Shown in pieces: positions 17,901-26,459 of a stretch of 64,000 nt of DNA. The stretch comes from Clostridiales bacterium. Lineage in GTDB: Bacteria; Bacillota; Clostridia; Oscillospirales; Oscillospiraceae. The notes beneath the pieces were generated by a model, which had not been told where the DNA came from, searched no databases, and saw only the letters and a list, made by a program, of their open reading frames with translations. Position 1 is the first letter of the stretch. The number at the start of each line of letters is the position of its first letter. The position numbers and the translations under genes are program-made. The stretch spans positions 1 to 64,000 of the forward strand of contig JAJUHC010000005.1 in the NCBI GenBank assembly GCA_029268065.1. Direction: 5' to 3'.

Positions 17901-18279
17901 AATTTTGGCCTTCACCGTTAAGCGCAACATATCCTCCGTAGCCGTATTGTTCCTGCCCGGTGGTGAAGCGGGAAACATCGCCTGCGGGAGATATTTTTCT
18001 GATGATATTGTCCGCCCTGCTGCTGCCGCCGACATTCTGCCAACCGTTCGGCTTCCCGTCCGAAGATACGAATATGTAGCCTTTACTGTCGACGGCAATT
18101 CCCTTTACAACGACCTTGCCCGGACCATATTCGCCGTCGGTCACATTGGCGAAGGTTGCAAAGCTCATCTGGTCGAAAGGCGGCGCGTCTGCGAGGGAAA
18201 CCGCAGGAAACATTCCAAGTATTACTAGAACGCTGGTTAAACATGACACGAACTTTTTTATGAGCCCTTTCTTTCTCAT
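14983..18279 (-). CDS. Secreted NHL-repeat, Ig-like and SLH-domain cell-surface protein
   Basis: A 1098-residue exported protein. It has a signal peptide (about 1-30, cut near SLADA). NHL/beta-propeller repeats occupy about 45-390 (for example GIAVDSKGYIFVSSDG, GIAIDSSDNLYFADQG, QIAVGNDGKVYVADWLNYRV). An immunoglobulin-like domain lies at about 500-585 (Q..W..SDAGSYICYVSN), then a cadherin/Ig-like repeat and a Gly/Ser/Glu linker near 675-705. A beta-rich region follows, and three SLH motifs are at the C-terminus (about 925-1098: FSDVANDSWYAKAVAFIAAR; PDKEITRQEMFTLLYNAL; SQLIKAGTVSG). SLH motifs anchor proteins to secondary cell-wall polymer. ATG 18279 is preferred to ATG 18285 because AGGGGAG is spaced correctly. 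It follows a lipoprotein gene on the same strand. Confidence 0.93.
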   Translation of the reverse strand: MRKKGLIKKFVSCLTSVLVILGMFPAVSLADAPPFDQMSFATFANVTDGEYGPGKVVVKGIAVDSKGYIFVSSDGKPNGWQNVGGSSRADNIIRKISPAGDVSRFTTGQEQYGYGGYVALNGEGQNYYTTYDGLSKRLMHYPRGIAIDSSDNLYFADQGDLLLPVQSARVVKVDSAGTLKKVFMAEDTGGHTQKNFCDIQDLAVENGILYTLNSWNDKAVVTQFKSEDENSRPVAGSCVNGEFALNGKALSEAKGICVKDNKLYIADTGNSRIIRMDVSGRDGSGYAKPKDAAEFNLNGLGLGSVSPQDVAADSQGNMYLTDAYFSGATYNYRVIKLSPNGALLAYGGKSGEGTEPDQFNTPQQIAVGNDGKVYVADWLNYRVQVYVPVAPSAPALAATVSPGTADNSIKAAITGSAAAKFMADITDSQVPVPKVGDAAPSSGANLISSYTSETDITGGVSAGKWFQIYDVGSDGKIVRFYQKQLAAEDIKAPVTAPAISTQPTNQTITAGQNAAFTVAATGTAPLSYQWKKDGSDLTDGGSISGAATATLSIMSAQSSDAGSYICYVSNAAGNAASDPAILTVNTPPTVNTAPNRKPGVPAAVTADVAVNGTYSVNLSAIFEDIDDNPLSYKVSVNGAGYTPADENYSYTPTAAGTATLVFKANDGTTDSADTYTLILTASSGGGEEGGNDGGENSGSGGSGAPAATAYQAAVSGNSISETSLSVSVNSSAGSASVEISAALAESIFGGSGTRLLTVRAVSGVSSYTLNLPAGSLSGSQGEGALTFSTVDGSVNIPPNMLTGASGISGNKAEMTIGQGDKTGLPGGVKDAIGDKPLISLSLSIDGKQTDWSNPSAPVTVSVPYTPTAEELENPEGIVVWYIDGSGNAVCVPNGHYDPATGSVTFTTTHFSLYAVSYRRVSFSDVANDSWYAKAVAFIAARDITKGTGGGNFSPEALLTRGDFMVMLMKAYNILPDANPTDNFSDAGNAYYTNYLAAAKRLGISAGIGGNMFAPDKEITRQEMFTLLYNALKTIGRLPQGDSGKKLSDFSDAGQVDSWAKDALSQLIKAGTVSGSAGMLAPLNTAARAEMAQVLCNLL

Positions 18280-18334
18280 ATGCATCTCCCCTATTCTATC
18301 CCTATAACATGATTGACAGTGTCTAATTGCGCTT

Positions 18335-19474
18335 TTACCGAATTACCAAGGAATTGTCCGTTCTCGGAACGCTTGTCCACAAATTATAGTCGTCAGACGG
18401 CAGCAGCTGCAGCCTCCTTCCGGAATATTGCTCTTCATGAGTCTGATAATAGTCATAGAAGCCGTTTTGAACATGATAGACCTCTCCGGTGTTTTCGTCG
18501 TATACTCTTTCTAAGCCAAGGTTTTTGTCGCTCTCCTTCTGGCTCCAGATATCCTCGGATTTGCTTCGATTATTCCAATAATCTATCATGGAGTCAGACG
18601 TCTGACTCAGGGTTTTGCTGATTTTCATCAGCATCTCTCCGTTTTCCGCTATCGCCTGCATGCCCTTCTTCAGGTATTCCTGATCAATGGTAAAGCTCTC
18701 AACAGCCTTCAGCAATACGGGCAAAGCGTCACTAAACTCATCCTTTGGCATAGTGATGCCTGTAACCATAAAGGCGTATGCGTGTCCGTAGGCGTCCGGC
18801 ACGCCGCTGACCACAAACAGCCCCTCGGCAGCCTTTCCGTTTGAAAAATGCAAGGTGCGGACAAGCGCGGTTCCCATACCGTTGAAATAATCCGGCAGCT
18901 TGTGTTCCGAGCAGACGCTGATCCTGTCAAACCCCTCAGGTTTCGGCATTCCGTACAATGACAGGAAGCCTTTGCCGATTTTGGTCGTCAGTATGTCATT
19001 AAACTTCCTCATAAAGGAGGTTCCGTTCAACGGAGCCACCACCGGCATATCAAGCCATTGTATAGGATATCCGCCGGAGGATACATAGTTTTGCTCAAGC
19101 TTCTTCTGCTGCTCGCTGATGTAAAACGGACCTATTTCACTGAAACAGAATATCTGACGCAGCGGCTCCTTTTCGTCTCTTGCCATAAAGGCAAGCGTAT
19201 TGTATTCGCCGGCCTTGTAAACCGACCACCCTTTAGGCTTTTGCATGGTGAAGACTCCAGCCTGCTCATGCTTTTCCAAGGTCAATTCCCTTTTTACAGG
19301 CAAGGCGCTTTGGCTTTGTCTTTTTGCCGTATCCGCTCCGGGTGAACCGCTCGGAACGGCGTTGCCGCTTCCGGTGTTTACCGCAGCAGTCTTAGTGCAT
19401 GACGCAAAGGTTAAAGCGGAAATCAGAACAAACGCTATTATTGCTGATGATTTTGCCGATAAATAACACTTCAC
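18335..19474 (-). CDS. Lipoprotein of unknown function
   Basis: A 379-residue protein with an N-terminal signal and a lipobox (FASC, cysteine near residue 26), so it is probably membrane-anchored outside the cell. Past a Ser/Gly-rich linker, the body (QAGVFTMQKPKGWSVYKAGEY and onward) resembles PsbP/DUF-type extracellular lipoproteins only in general style, and I do not recognise a family. It lies 55 bases upstream of the NHL/SLH gene on the same strand, so the two may be co-expressed and act together at the surface. Confidence 0.8.
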   Translation of the reverse strand: MKCYLSAKSSAIIAFVLISALTFASCTKTAAVNTGSGNAVPSGSPGADTAKRQSQSALPVKRELTLEKHEQAGVFTMQKPKGWSVYKAGEYNTLAFMARDEKEPLRQIFCFSEIGPFYISEQQKKLEQNYVSSGGYPIQWLDMPVVAPLNGTSFMRKFNDILTTKIGKGFLSLYGMPKPEGFDRISVCSEHKLPDYFNGMGTALVRTLHFSNGKAAEGLFVVSGVPDAYGHAYAFMVTGITMPKDEFSDALPVLLKAVESFTIDQEYLKKGMQAIAENGEMLMKISKTLSQTSDSMIDYWNNRSKSEDIWSQKESDKNLGLERVYDENTGEVYHVQNGFYDYYQTHEEQYSGRRLQLLPSDDYNLWTSVPRTDNSLVIR

Positions 19475-19681
19475 AGAGCTTCCTCCTCTGTACGACAGAT
19501 AAATCGGACCAGTTCCTGGAAAACTAAAATAGTTTGTTTTTGCTTTTTTTGAATAAATTATATTGACTTCCGGCCTGTTTTTATATTATACAAAGGTATG
19601 ATTATAGCATTAATTGAAAATTATTTTTATTTGATGTAGAATTATGTAGAAAAAACAGGGATGTAGCGGGGAAGAATACTC

Positions 19682-21290
19682 TTGAATAAATTCAAATTTG
19701 ATCAAAATCATATTTCATACCTGTTGCCAATGTCATTTTACTGTTTCTGGTTACAGTGCATAACATGGTCCCCGCTTGCTGACGCTTGCCACTGTCGGGC
19801 AGCGCTTTCTGGCATTCAATTATTCAATTTTTTATTTCAGCCTTGCAGCCGGCTGCATCTTATTTGCCTGGTGGATTGACAGCGGAAAGGCGTCCAATAT
19901 TAGGCAAATAAAGGGAATGGCTCTCTTTTCAACTTTAATAGCGAGTATATTGACCTTTTTCACTCGCTTTGCCCACGGTTATGGCATTTCCGTCGCCTTT
20001 TCTGTTTCGGGATTTGCCGCAGGCATCATCGTCCCCCTGCTCCAGAGCTTCATGATAAACCAAATACCCCAGGATAAACGATGAAAGGCATTGGGCGAGG
20101 CAACAGGAACGGCTCTGTTTGTTAATTTTGTCTTATTTATATTACTGGTTCCGGCAGCAGGAAACGCAGCCATATACACAAGGGCCTACGCCGACAGTCA
20201 AGCGTGCCTCTCTTCAGTTGTTTTTCTTGTAACCGGACTCACCGCCGCCGGGTTCTGCGGGAGTAAAGCCCAGCCCGCGCCGGCTGTACGCGATTATTCT
20301 GCACAGGATACCATTCAGGGGAGCCGCGCAGCAATAAAGCCAAGGTTTATTGTTCTGTTTTTTTTGGTATGTTTATTTTTCTACTTCAGCATCGGCATAC
20401 AGGATCATGTCATTACGCTCTCATGGTTTGCCGGCGGAAACGCCATGTTCCTTACAAGAATTTTTTCTGTTATCGGGGCCTTTGCCGCCGGAATTTTGTG
20501 CGACAGGAACGGAAGGCATGTGCTTATCGTTTCGAGCATGGTTCTGCTGGCCGCGGGTATTGTTTCCATGATGCTCGCATACCAAGGAGCCCTCGCGTTT
20601 ATCAGCCTTTCCCTGGTGCAGCTTGCCTACATGGCCTTTGATATTTCGATAAAGCTTATGATGGCTGACATGTCTCTGTATTCAAAAAGGCCTGTTTTAA
20701 TCGCCTCCATGGGCTTCAGCTTTCCGTACCTGATGCGTCAGTCAGGCGCGATACTCGGCGGTTCTCTGACTGCCCACGGGCTGCTTCCCGTATTTGTTAC
20801 TCTGGTTTTGCTGCTGATTCTGCCGTCGCCCCTTTTGACTATGTTATTTGACGAAATAAGGAATATGTATTTATATGGGCTGAAAACTTACAACCCCGGC
20901 AGGCGGCAGGCCCCTCCCGACGAGATTTCGTCGGTATGCGAAGCTCCACCCCAGTTGTCAGGCAATCTGAAGGACTGTAATCCCAATATAAATTATGAAG
21001 ATGTTATTAAACGCATCAGCAGCAGGTGCGGCCTTACGCCGAGGGAAACCGAAGTTCTCCAGCTTGTGCTCTTGGGACAGACTATAAAAGAAATGGCACA
21101 GAATCTTTACATAAGCGAAATAACCATTAAAACTCATATTGGAAGGATACTCAAAAAAACCGGAGCAAAAAACAGAACGCACTTGTTTTCCATCATTATG
21201 AATGCGCCTGACAATGTGGGCAGCAGCACCGAGGGCTTTGTGCCTGCTCCATCAGCAGCCACTGCAACCGGAATAAGCGGAGAAAGGTAA
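19682..21290 (+). pseudogene. Broken MFS-like membrane protein with C-terminal LuxR DNA-binding domain
   Basis: The pieces make one protein: an N-terminal segment from 19682, a shift of frame near 19775-19785, a membrane segment to 20081, an in-frame TGA at 20082-20084, and then about 400 residues to 21290. The membrane part has about 12 hydrophobic helices like a major-facilitator protein. The end holds a LuxR-type helix-turn-helix (CGLTPRETEVLQLVLLGQTI, KEMAQNLYISEITIKTHIGR). Such membrane-LuxR regulators occur in Clostridia and Coriobacteriia. With two independent lesions it is likely inactive, unless there are sequence errors. The TGA replaces a residue in a soluble loop, with no sign of selenocysteine use. 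Confidence 0.78.
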
Positions 21291-21461
21291 GCGCCAAACG
21301 AAATATTTGGGAAGCTTGAACGCCCGAATCTGAAACCGCTTCCGAAAGCGCCGTTCAGGTCTCCGATGATGCCCGAAGAGGGACGAAACGCCCCCTGTCA
21401 CTGCGGGAGCGGTCTGATATACAAGAAGTGCCGCGGCAAATGTGGGCCGCAGGCTTTATAA
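21291..21461 (+). pseudogene. SEC-C zinc-motif fragment in frame behind the LuxR-type gene
   Basis: Directly after the TAA at 21288-21290 the same frame stays open for 56 residues. It ends with RNAPCHCGSGLIYKKCRGKC, a good SEC-C metal-binding motif (CxCGSGxxYKKC). No convincing start or ribosome site precedes it; the only ATGs (21366, 21369) would leave about 31 residues. It could be the remnant of another gene, or a former C-terminal tail of the preceding protein cut off by a new stop. Confidence 0.55.
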
Positions 21462-21525
21462 TCCTGGCATGCATGGAGCTTTTATCAGTCTGATACAGAC
21501 TATCTTTTCAGAAGGGTGGTATTGT

Positions 21526-22467
21526 ATGAAAAAACGTATGCTGCTGCCGATCAGCTTGCAGGATATCCAGTACTTTCTGGCAATCGTGCAATTTCGCACC
21601 ATGATTAAGGCGGCGGATTATCTCAATGTAACCCAACCCCTGCTCAGCAAGCGTATAAGGCTGCTGCAGGACACCATCGGCGTCACGCTTTTTGAACGCT
21701 CAAGCCGCAACATCATCCTGACTCCCGCCGGAGAGCTGCTCTATAAAGAATGGAGCCAGATTATCGGCAGCATAGAAACTTCCGTAATCAAGGCCCAAAA
21801 GCTTCAGGAGGAACATGAAAAGCACCTTGTGTTCAGCGTAAGCAACGGTATAAACCCCCTGTGGCGCCACAAGATTTTAGAAAACCTGAATCGTAACTTT
21901 CCCGAATACACTTTTACCATCAAAATTACCGACACCTTCAGATTAGTTCAGTATATACTCGAGTATCAGGCGGATTTCGCGCTTATGCCGAACTTTGAGC
22001 ACATAGAACTCTTGCCGAGCCTGAACTGTGCCGCCGTGGCCGACAGCTTGAAATTTGCGTTCACAGTATCCAAAACCCATCCGCTTGCCAAAAAGGAAAA
22101 CATTACGTTGAACGATATTGAGCCGTATGATGTTTTTTTGCCGGTACACGGAAGTGAGCTGCTTGAAACGGTGCTGAAGGGCGCGTGTGATAAATTTCAT
22201 TTCACGCCCTCAATAAAATACGGGGAAAATCTGGATACCTCCATCGCGGAAGTCATCATGGACAAAGGCGTTGTGTTTTCCCTTGGCAAGATGTGCTTTT
22301 CCGACAGGAAGGACCTTCGCATCTATCAAATGGACGGAGGCACCTGTCAAATCGTTCTTGCATGGCGCGCAGGGTCCGCCCCGTCGATTGCCAAGCTTGC
22401 ACAAAATATAGCCAGAAGCATAAAGCCCGTAGTTTCCGATTTGGCGGCCGAAATTGAGTCTACATAA
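21526..22467 (+). CDS. LysR-family transcriptional regulator
   Basis: A 313-residue protein with an N-terminal winged helix-turn-helix (LQDIQYFLAIVQFRTMIKAA, then VTQPLLSKRIRLLQD) and a C-terminal two-lobed effector domain. ATG 21526 follows AAGGGTGG; the in-frame ATG at 21442 overlaps the SEC-C remnant and has no site. It converges on the butyrate kinase gene. LysR proteins often control neighbouring metabolic genes, so the leftward hydrolase/ThDP enzyme/butyrate kinase set is a plausible but unproven target. Confidence 0.92.
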   Translation: MKKRMLLPISLQDIQYFLAIVQFRTMIKAADYLNVTQPLLSKRIRLLQDTIGVTLFERSSRNIILTPAGELLYKEWSQIIGSIETSVIKAQKLQEEHEKHLVFSVSNGINPLWRHKILENLNRNFPEYTFTIKITDTFRLVQYILEYQADFALMPNFEHIELLPSLNCAAVADSLKFAFTVSKTHPLAKKENITLNDIEPYDVFLPVHGSELLETVLKGACDKFHFTPSIKYGENLDTSIAEVIMDKGVVFSLGKMCFSDRKDLRIYQMDGGTCQIVLAWRAGSAPSIAKLAQNIARSIKPVVSDLAAEIEST

Positions 22468-22598
22468 CCGCACTTCAAAAGAGCTCCGCTTCTTTCTGTC
22501 CTGGGCATTGCATGAGTTTTGCGTCAAAGCCGGCGAAAAGGAGCTCCGGCAGTTCCCGATACCCGCCCGGCATGCCTTGTTCAGTACCCGCTTCGCCA

Positions 22599-22658
22599 TA
22601 ACAATACCCCCGAGGCCCGGCAGTGCACGCACTGTCAAACCTCGGGGGTATTGTTCGA
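22599..22658. terminator. Hairpin between convergent lysR and buk genes
   Basis: AACAATACCCCCGAGG and CCTCGGGGGTATTGTT form a 16-bp perfect stem around a 27-base loop. It lies between two convergent genes, as expected for a bidirectional terminator, although neither side has a strong T-run. Confidence 0.6.
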
Positions 22659-22691
22659 TAATACTGATTTTGCCTAAATGCCTTTCCTCTC

Positions 22692-23762
22692 TCAGGACGG
22701 TATCGTAAACACCTTTGCCTTTTCTTCCCCGCGCAGGACGCGAAGCCCGCCAAGCGCCAGCGACTGCATTTCGTTTTCGCCCGGATAAACCAGGACCGGC
22801 GCGATGAATTCCACGCGATCACTGACCATCCGGGTGAACATTTCCGAATACGCTATCCCGCCTGTCAGTATGACAGCTTCTATGTCACCCCCGGCAACTG
22901 TTGCCACCGCGCCGATATTTTTTGCGGTATTGATAGCCATAGCTTCATAGACAAGCCTTGCCTTTTCATCCCCGCCGGCGATCATCTGCTCCACCTTCCG
23001 GCAATCGTTCACTCCGAGATGAGCGAGCAGCCCTGACTTGTTTTTGAGCTTGTGCAGGAAAGTCTCCGAATCATATTTCCCGGATCCCATCAGCTCAACA
23101 ACCTGGTAAAGAGGTAGACCGCCCGACCTTTCAGGTGTGAAGGCGCCTTCTCCGTCGCTTATAACGTCCGCTATTTTCCCTTTTGTATGCAGGCTGACCG
23201 AAAAGCCTCCGCCAAGATGCGCGATTATGAGCTTACAGTCCTTGTAATGCTTGCCGTTCTCCTTTGCATAACGCATTCCGGCTGCATGCAGATTCAGGTT
23301 ATGAGCCATGCTTTTTCGCTCGCATTCCGGCAGCCCCGTTATTTTTAACACGGGCTCCATTTCGTCTACGGTCACGCCGTCGTATATATAGGCCGGAATA
23401 CGCCGTTCGCTTGCAATCGCATGCGCTATAATCGCCGCAAGATTGGAGGCGTGCTGATACACCGGTCTGTTGCGAAGCATCCAGACCATGTCCTCGTTGA
23501 CCTCGTACGCCCCGGTTTCGATTGGTGGAAGCAAACCTCCCCTGGCTACGATTCCCGTCAACGAATCAACTGATATGCCCTTTTCCTCCAGCGTGGCATA
23601 AATTATATTTTTTCTGAATTCATACTGGTCGGCTATGCCGCTGAAATTCCCTATTTCATCCGAACGGTGTGATATGTTTTCCAAAAATATCGGCTGTTCG
23701 TCCTCATAAACCGCAATTTTTGTAGACGTCGAGCCCGGATTTATAATCAATAGCTTCTCCAT
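22692..23762 (-). CDS. buk: Butyrate kinase
   Basis: Transfers phosphate between butyryl-phosphate and ADP, giving butyrate and ATP, in the cytosol. The 356 residues match the family's usual 355. The acetokinase-fold phosphate motif NPGSTSTKIAVYEDE is at residues 6-20. AHNLNLHAAGMRYAKE, LIIAHLGGGFSVSLH and VILTGGIAYSEMFTRMV are conserved family segments. ATG 23762 has AGGGG upstream; an ATG 14 codons earlier has no site. No phosphotransbutyrylase gene is adjacent; instead a ThDP enzyme gene is upstream on the same strand. Branched-chain acids (isobutyrate, isovalerate) are possible substrates. Confidence 0.93.
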   Translation of the reverse strand: MEKLLIINPGSTSTKIAVYEDEQPIFLENISHRSDEIGNFSGIADQYEFRKNIIYATLEEKGISVDSLTGIVARGGLLPPIETGAYEVNEDMVWMLRNRPVYQHASNLAAIIAHAIASERRIPAYIYDGVTVDEMEPVLKITGLPECERKSMAHNLNLHAAGMRYAKENGKHYKDCKLIIAHLGGGFSVSLHTKGKIADVISDGEGAFTPERSGGLPLYQVVELMGSGKYDSETFLHKLKNKSGLLAHLGVNDCRKVEQMIAGGDEKARLVYEAMAINTAKNIGAVATVAGGDIEAVILTGGIAYSEMFTRMVSDRVEFIAPVLVYPGENEMQSLALGGLRVLRGEEKAKVFTIPS

Positions 23763-23813
23763 TATCGCTTTCCCCTGCTTGCCGCAGACACTGATATGGC
23801 GCATCTCAGAGCA

Positions 23814-23882
23814 GAAGCCCCGGTGAGCGAGCCGTCGCGGATGTCCCTGTACGGTTTGCGATTACACCGGGGCTTTTTTATA
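23814..23882. other. Large hairpin in the buk leader
   Basis: AAGCCCCGGTG and CACCGGGGCTT form an 11-bp perfect stem around about 43 bases. The T-run follows it only on the rightward strand. For the leftward transcript it would be a structured leader between the ThDP-enzyme gene and buk. It may be an RNA-processing or attenuation element, or a terminator for antisense transcription. Confidence 0.4.
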
Positions 23883-23908
23883 GCTGAATTTTTATCGGGC
23901 CTTATAGG

Positions 23909-25603
23909 CTAAACATGCCCCTTGAAAGGATTCTTCTCATCCTTATCTCTTACTTCAGGGGGGCCTATTGTATCCTGATTGGTGATCACTTCCACCAGAG
24001 CGGGCTTGCCGAGAGCTAAAGCTTCGTTAAGCGCGGGCTGTATCTGATCCGGCTCGGTCACAGTGACCGCGTGCATGCCGAACGCGCCCGCAACCTTGCC
24101 GAACAAGATAGATGTGGCGTTGTATGTAGTCTGCCTCCGGCCGCGTTCAAACTCACCCGGGTAAAATCTGTCCGTATAGGCGATTTCCTGCGCAAGGCCA
24201 AAGTTATTGTTAACTATCGTTACGGTGGGTATATTATAGCGGAGTGCCGTCTCCATCTCGTTGGAGAAGTACCAGAAGGCGCCGTCGCCCACAAAGCTGA
24301 CCACAGGGCGGTCCGGAACGCCGCATTTCACGCCAAGAGAAGCGGGGTAGGCCCAGCCCAGCGTGCCCGCCGCACGGATATATTTCTGCGTGGGCTTCAT
24401 CCGGACCATCGACGCTGTCCAATGCGCCGACCACCCTGTATCCGATACGAGAACCGCGTCATCCGGCAGCGCCTTTGTGATCTCGCCGCACAAACGCGCA
24501 GGGTCGATGGGTACATCCCCGCAAGGGAAACGCTTGTTTTGCTGGGCGAGCGTATCCTCTGTCAGCATTCTCATTTTTGCATGCCATTCAGGACGCTTTT
24601 TTTCGGATGTGACCTCCAGAAGCTGGCCGAGAACAGTCTTTGCGTCACCTTGAAGGCCGATACAGTTCGGATAGCTCCTGCCGAGCTCTTCGCCCGCGAT
24701 GTCGATTTGTATGATAGGGAGCGTGCTCTTAGGGGCGCTCCAATTGAGCGTGCTTTGGTCAGATAGCTGGCTTCCCACGACAATGACAAGATCGGCTTCA
24801 CACATGAGCCTGTTTGCGCTGTACATCCCGTAAAGGCCGGTGATACCGCACCACATGGGATCGTTTTCGTCAATTACCGTCTTTCCGTCGGGTGTTGTGG
24901 CAATCGGGATATCAGCCTTTTTCGCCAGCTTCAGCATCACCTCTCCGGCGCCGGATACCAGCGCGCCGCGTCCGGCTAAAATTGCCGGGCGATCGGCTTT
25001 CTCAATGGCTGCCGCCGCTTTTTTAACTATCTCAGGATCCGCCGCAAGACGCGCCGTGGGGCAACGGGCAAAATCGGGATTGGCCACAAGCTCTTCTTCC
25101 ATTTCGGCGCGCTCCACTACCAAACCCATGTGATGGACAAGATCCAGATGTACCGGCCTCGGCTTTCCGGTCGCGGCTTCCCGGTAACACTGACGCAGCA
25201 GCATAGGCAGCTGTTGGGGATCCTCCAGCAGGGCGTTGAATTTTGTAATCCCCGAAAAATGCTTTTGATGGTCTGATTCCTGATAGGAGTTTCGATATTG
25301 CAGGGCGGGCACCTTTCTTCCGGTAATAGCTATTACAGGGGACGTCGCCAAATAGGCGTCATGAATCCCGGCGGCCAGGTTGAGGCTGCCGATGGACTGC
25401 GACATGCACAGGCCCACTTTTCCGGTGGCGCGCGCATATCCGTCCGCCATATAGCCGGCTGCGATTTCCGAGTGCGCCATAATCGTTGCAATGCCGATAT
25501 CATTCATGTCTTTTATGGTCTGGGGAAGCAGAGCGTCCTGGTAAAAAACATGTGTTGTGCCGTTTTCTTTTAGAAGCTTTGCGAAATACACGGAACCCTT
25601 CAT
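23909..25603 (-). CDS. Thiamine diphosphate-dependent enzyme (acetolactate synthase / carboligase-like)
   Basis: A 564-residue member of the acetohydroxyacid synthase large-subunit superfamily. The N-terminal pyrimidine-binding domain holds the catalytic glutamate in IMAHSEIAAGYMADGYARAT (near residue 45). A central domain follows, and the C-terminal domain binds ThDP and Mg (VSFVGDGAFWYFSNEMETA, about 425, then IVNNNFGL). The reaction (carboligation or decarboxylation of a 2-oxoacid) cannot be fixed by eye, and no regulatory small subunit is nearby. ATG 25603 follows AAGGGAG. It is flanked by butyrate kinase and a lactonase-like hydrolase on the same strand. Confidence 0.85.
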   Translation of the reverse strand: MKGSVYFAKLLKENGTTHVFYQDALLPQTIKDMNDIGIATIMAHSEIAAGYMADGYARATGKVGLCMSQSIGSLNLAAGIHDAYLATSPVIAITGRKVPALQYRNSYQESDHQKHFSGITKFNALLEDPQQLPMLLRQCYREAATGKPRPVHLDLVHHMGLVVERAEMEEELVANPDFARCPTARLAADPEIVKKAAAAIEKADRPAILAGRGALVSGAGEVMLKLAKKADIPIATTPDGKTVIDENDPMWCGITGLYGMYSANRLMCEADLVIVVGSQLSDQSTLNWSAPKSTLPIIQIDIAGEELGRSYPNCIGLQGDAKTVLGQLLEVTSEKKRPEWHAKMRMLTEDTLAQQNKRFPCGDVPIDPARLCGEITKALPDDAVLVSDTGWSAHWTASMVRMKPTQKYIRAAGTLGWAYPASLGVKCGVPDRPVVSFVGDGAFWYFSNEMETALRYNIPTVTIVNNNFGLAQEIAYTDRFYPGEFERGRRQTTYNATSILFGKVAGAFGMHAVTVTEPDQIQPALNEALALGKPALVEVITNQDTIGPPEVRDKDEKNPFKGHV

Positions 25604-25637
25604 TTGTCTTCTCCCTTCTATTTTATTCGGCCGGGCA

Positions 25638-26459
25638 TTATCCAAATCTGTGTTTTACTATCACCCACGGATCATGGCCCGTAAGCATATATTCAGGCTT
25701 GAACTCTTCTGCGAGGGATTTGACAAGGTTGAAGCTGTCAAAAGCGGCCCAATGATCGTAAATCACAGTATTGCACATAAAGGGCAGGTATTGCGGCATC
25801 GGCGTAATTTTAGCGTAGCCGCCGTCCAGCAACTGCATTGTGTCCATCGTCGGAAACAGGGAAAAGCTGAGGTGAGGCATATCGCCGGTAATCACATATC
25901 TTCCTTTTTCTGTCGGGACGACGATGATCATGCTCCCGAGCGAATGACCCGGCGTTTTATAAAGCTCGAGCCCGTTGCCAAGCATCACGTTGCCGTTGAT
26001 CATAAATACATTCGTCAGCTTCTCTATATCACCCGGAGTACGTTTATCGTAATCTCCTCTGATCCTTTGTGATGGCAGCTGGTTCATAAGATTGGCGTAT
26101 TCATCCTTCTGAAAGTATGCGGGGGTATCCTTGAAAAGCAGGGCGTTGCCTGCGTGGTCGTTATGGAGGTGTGTGTAGATTACTTTGTCAATATCAGAAG
26201 GCCTTAACCCCTCACACGCCAGTGAGTCTATTACATACTGTCTGCCGCCCCTCGCGGGAAGCCCTGCCCAGGCTTTTCCGTCTATAATATTGTCATCATT
26301 GATGCCTGTATCGACCAGAATATTCTCTTTCCCGTTTTGCAGCAGATAACCGATATAGGGGCTTTCTATCACAAGATCGGTATCAATTCCGGGCGTTACT
26401 ACGCTTTTAGGAACAGTTAAGGTTCCAAAAAGCAAAGAGGTAATCTTCCATTTTTTCAT
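25638..26459 (-). CDS. Metallo-beta-lactamase-fold hydrolase (lactonase-like)
   Basis: A 273-residue protein with the zinc-binding motif THLHNDHAGN near residues 105-114 (HxHxDH). Later metal ligands lie in TPGHSLGSM and ITGDMPH, and the C-terminal TGHDPW completes the fold. The overall shape resembles AttM/AiiA-type N-acyl-homoserine lactonases, but those relatives cover many lactones and esters, so the substrate is open. ATG 26459 has AAAGGGG. It is the first gene of a leftward set with the ThDP enzyme and butyrate kinase. 26460-26906 upstream shows only a weak hairpin near 26772-26815 and no gene. Confidence 0.85.
   Translation of the reverse strand: MKKWKITSLLFGTLTVPKSVVTPGIDTDLVIESPYIGYLLQNGKENILVDTGINDDNIIDGKAWAGLPARGGRQYVIDSLACEGLRPSDIDKVIYTHLHNDHAGNALLFKDTPAYFQKDEYANLMNQLPSQRIRGDYDKRTPGDIEKLTNVFMINGNVMLGNGLELYKTPGHSLGSMIIVVPTEKGRYVITGDMPHLSFSLFPTMDTMQLLDGGYAKITPMPQYLPFMCNTVIYDHWAAFDSFNLVKSLAEEFKPEYMLTGHDPWVIVKHRFG

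Noticed and set aside
20082-20084. The in-frame TGA in the LuxR-type gene as selenocysteine
   Set aside because: No selenocysteine insertion hairpin was evident after it, the family does not use selenocysteine there, and a second frame break is present.
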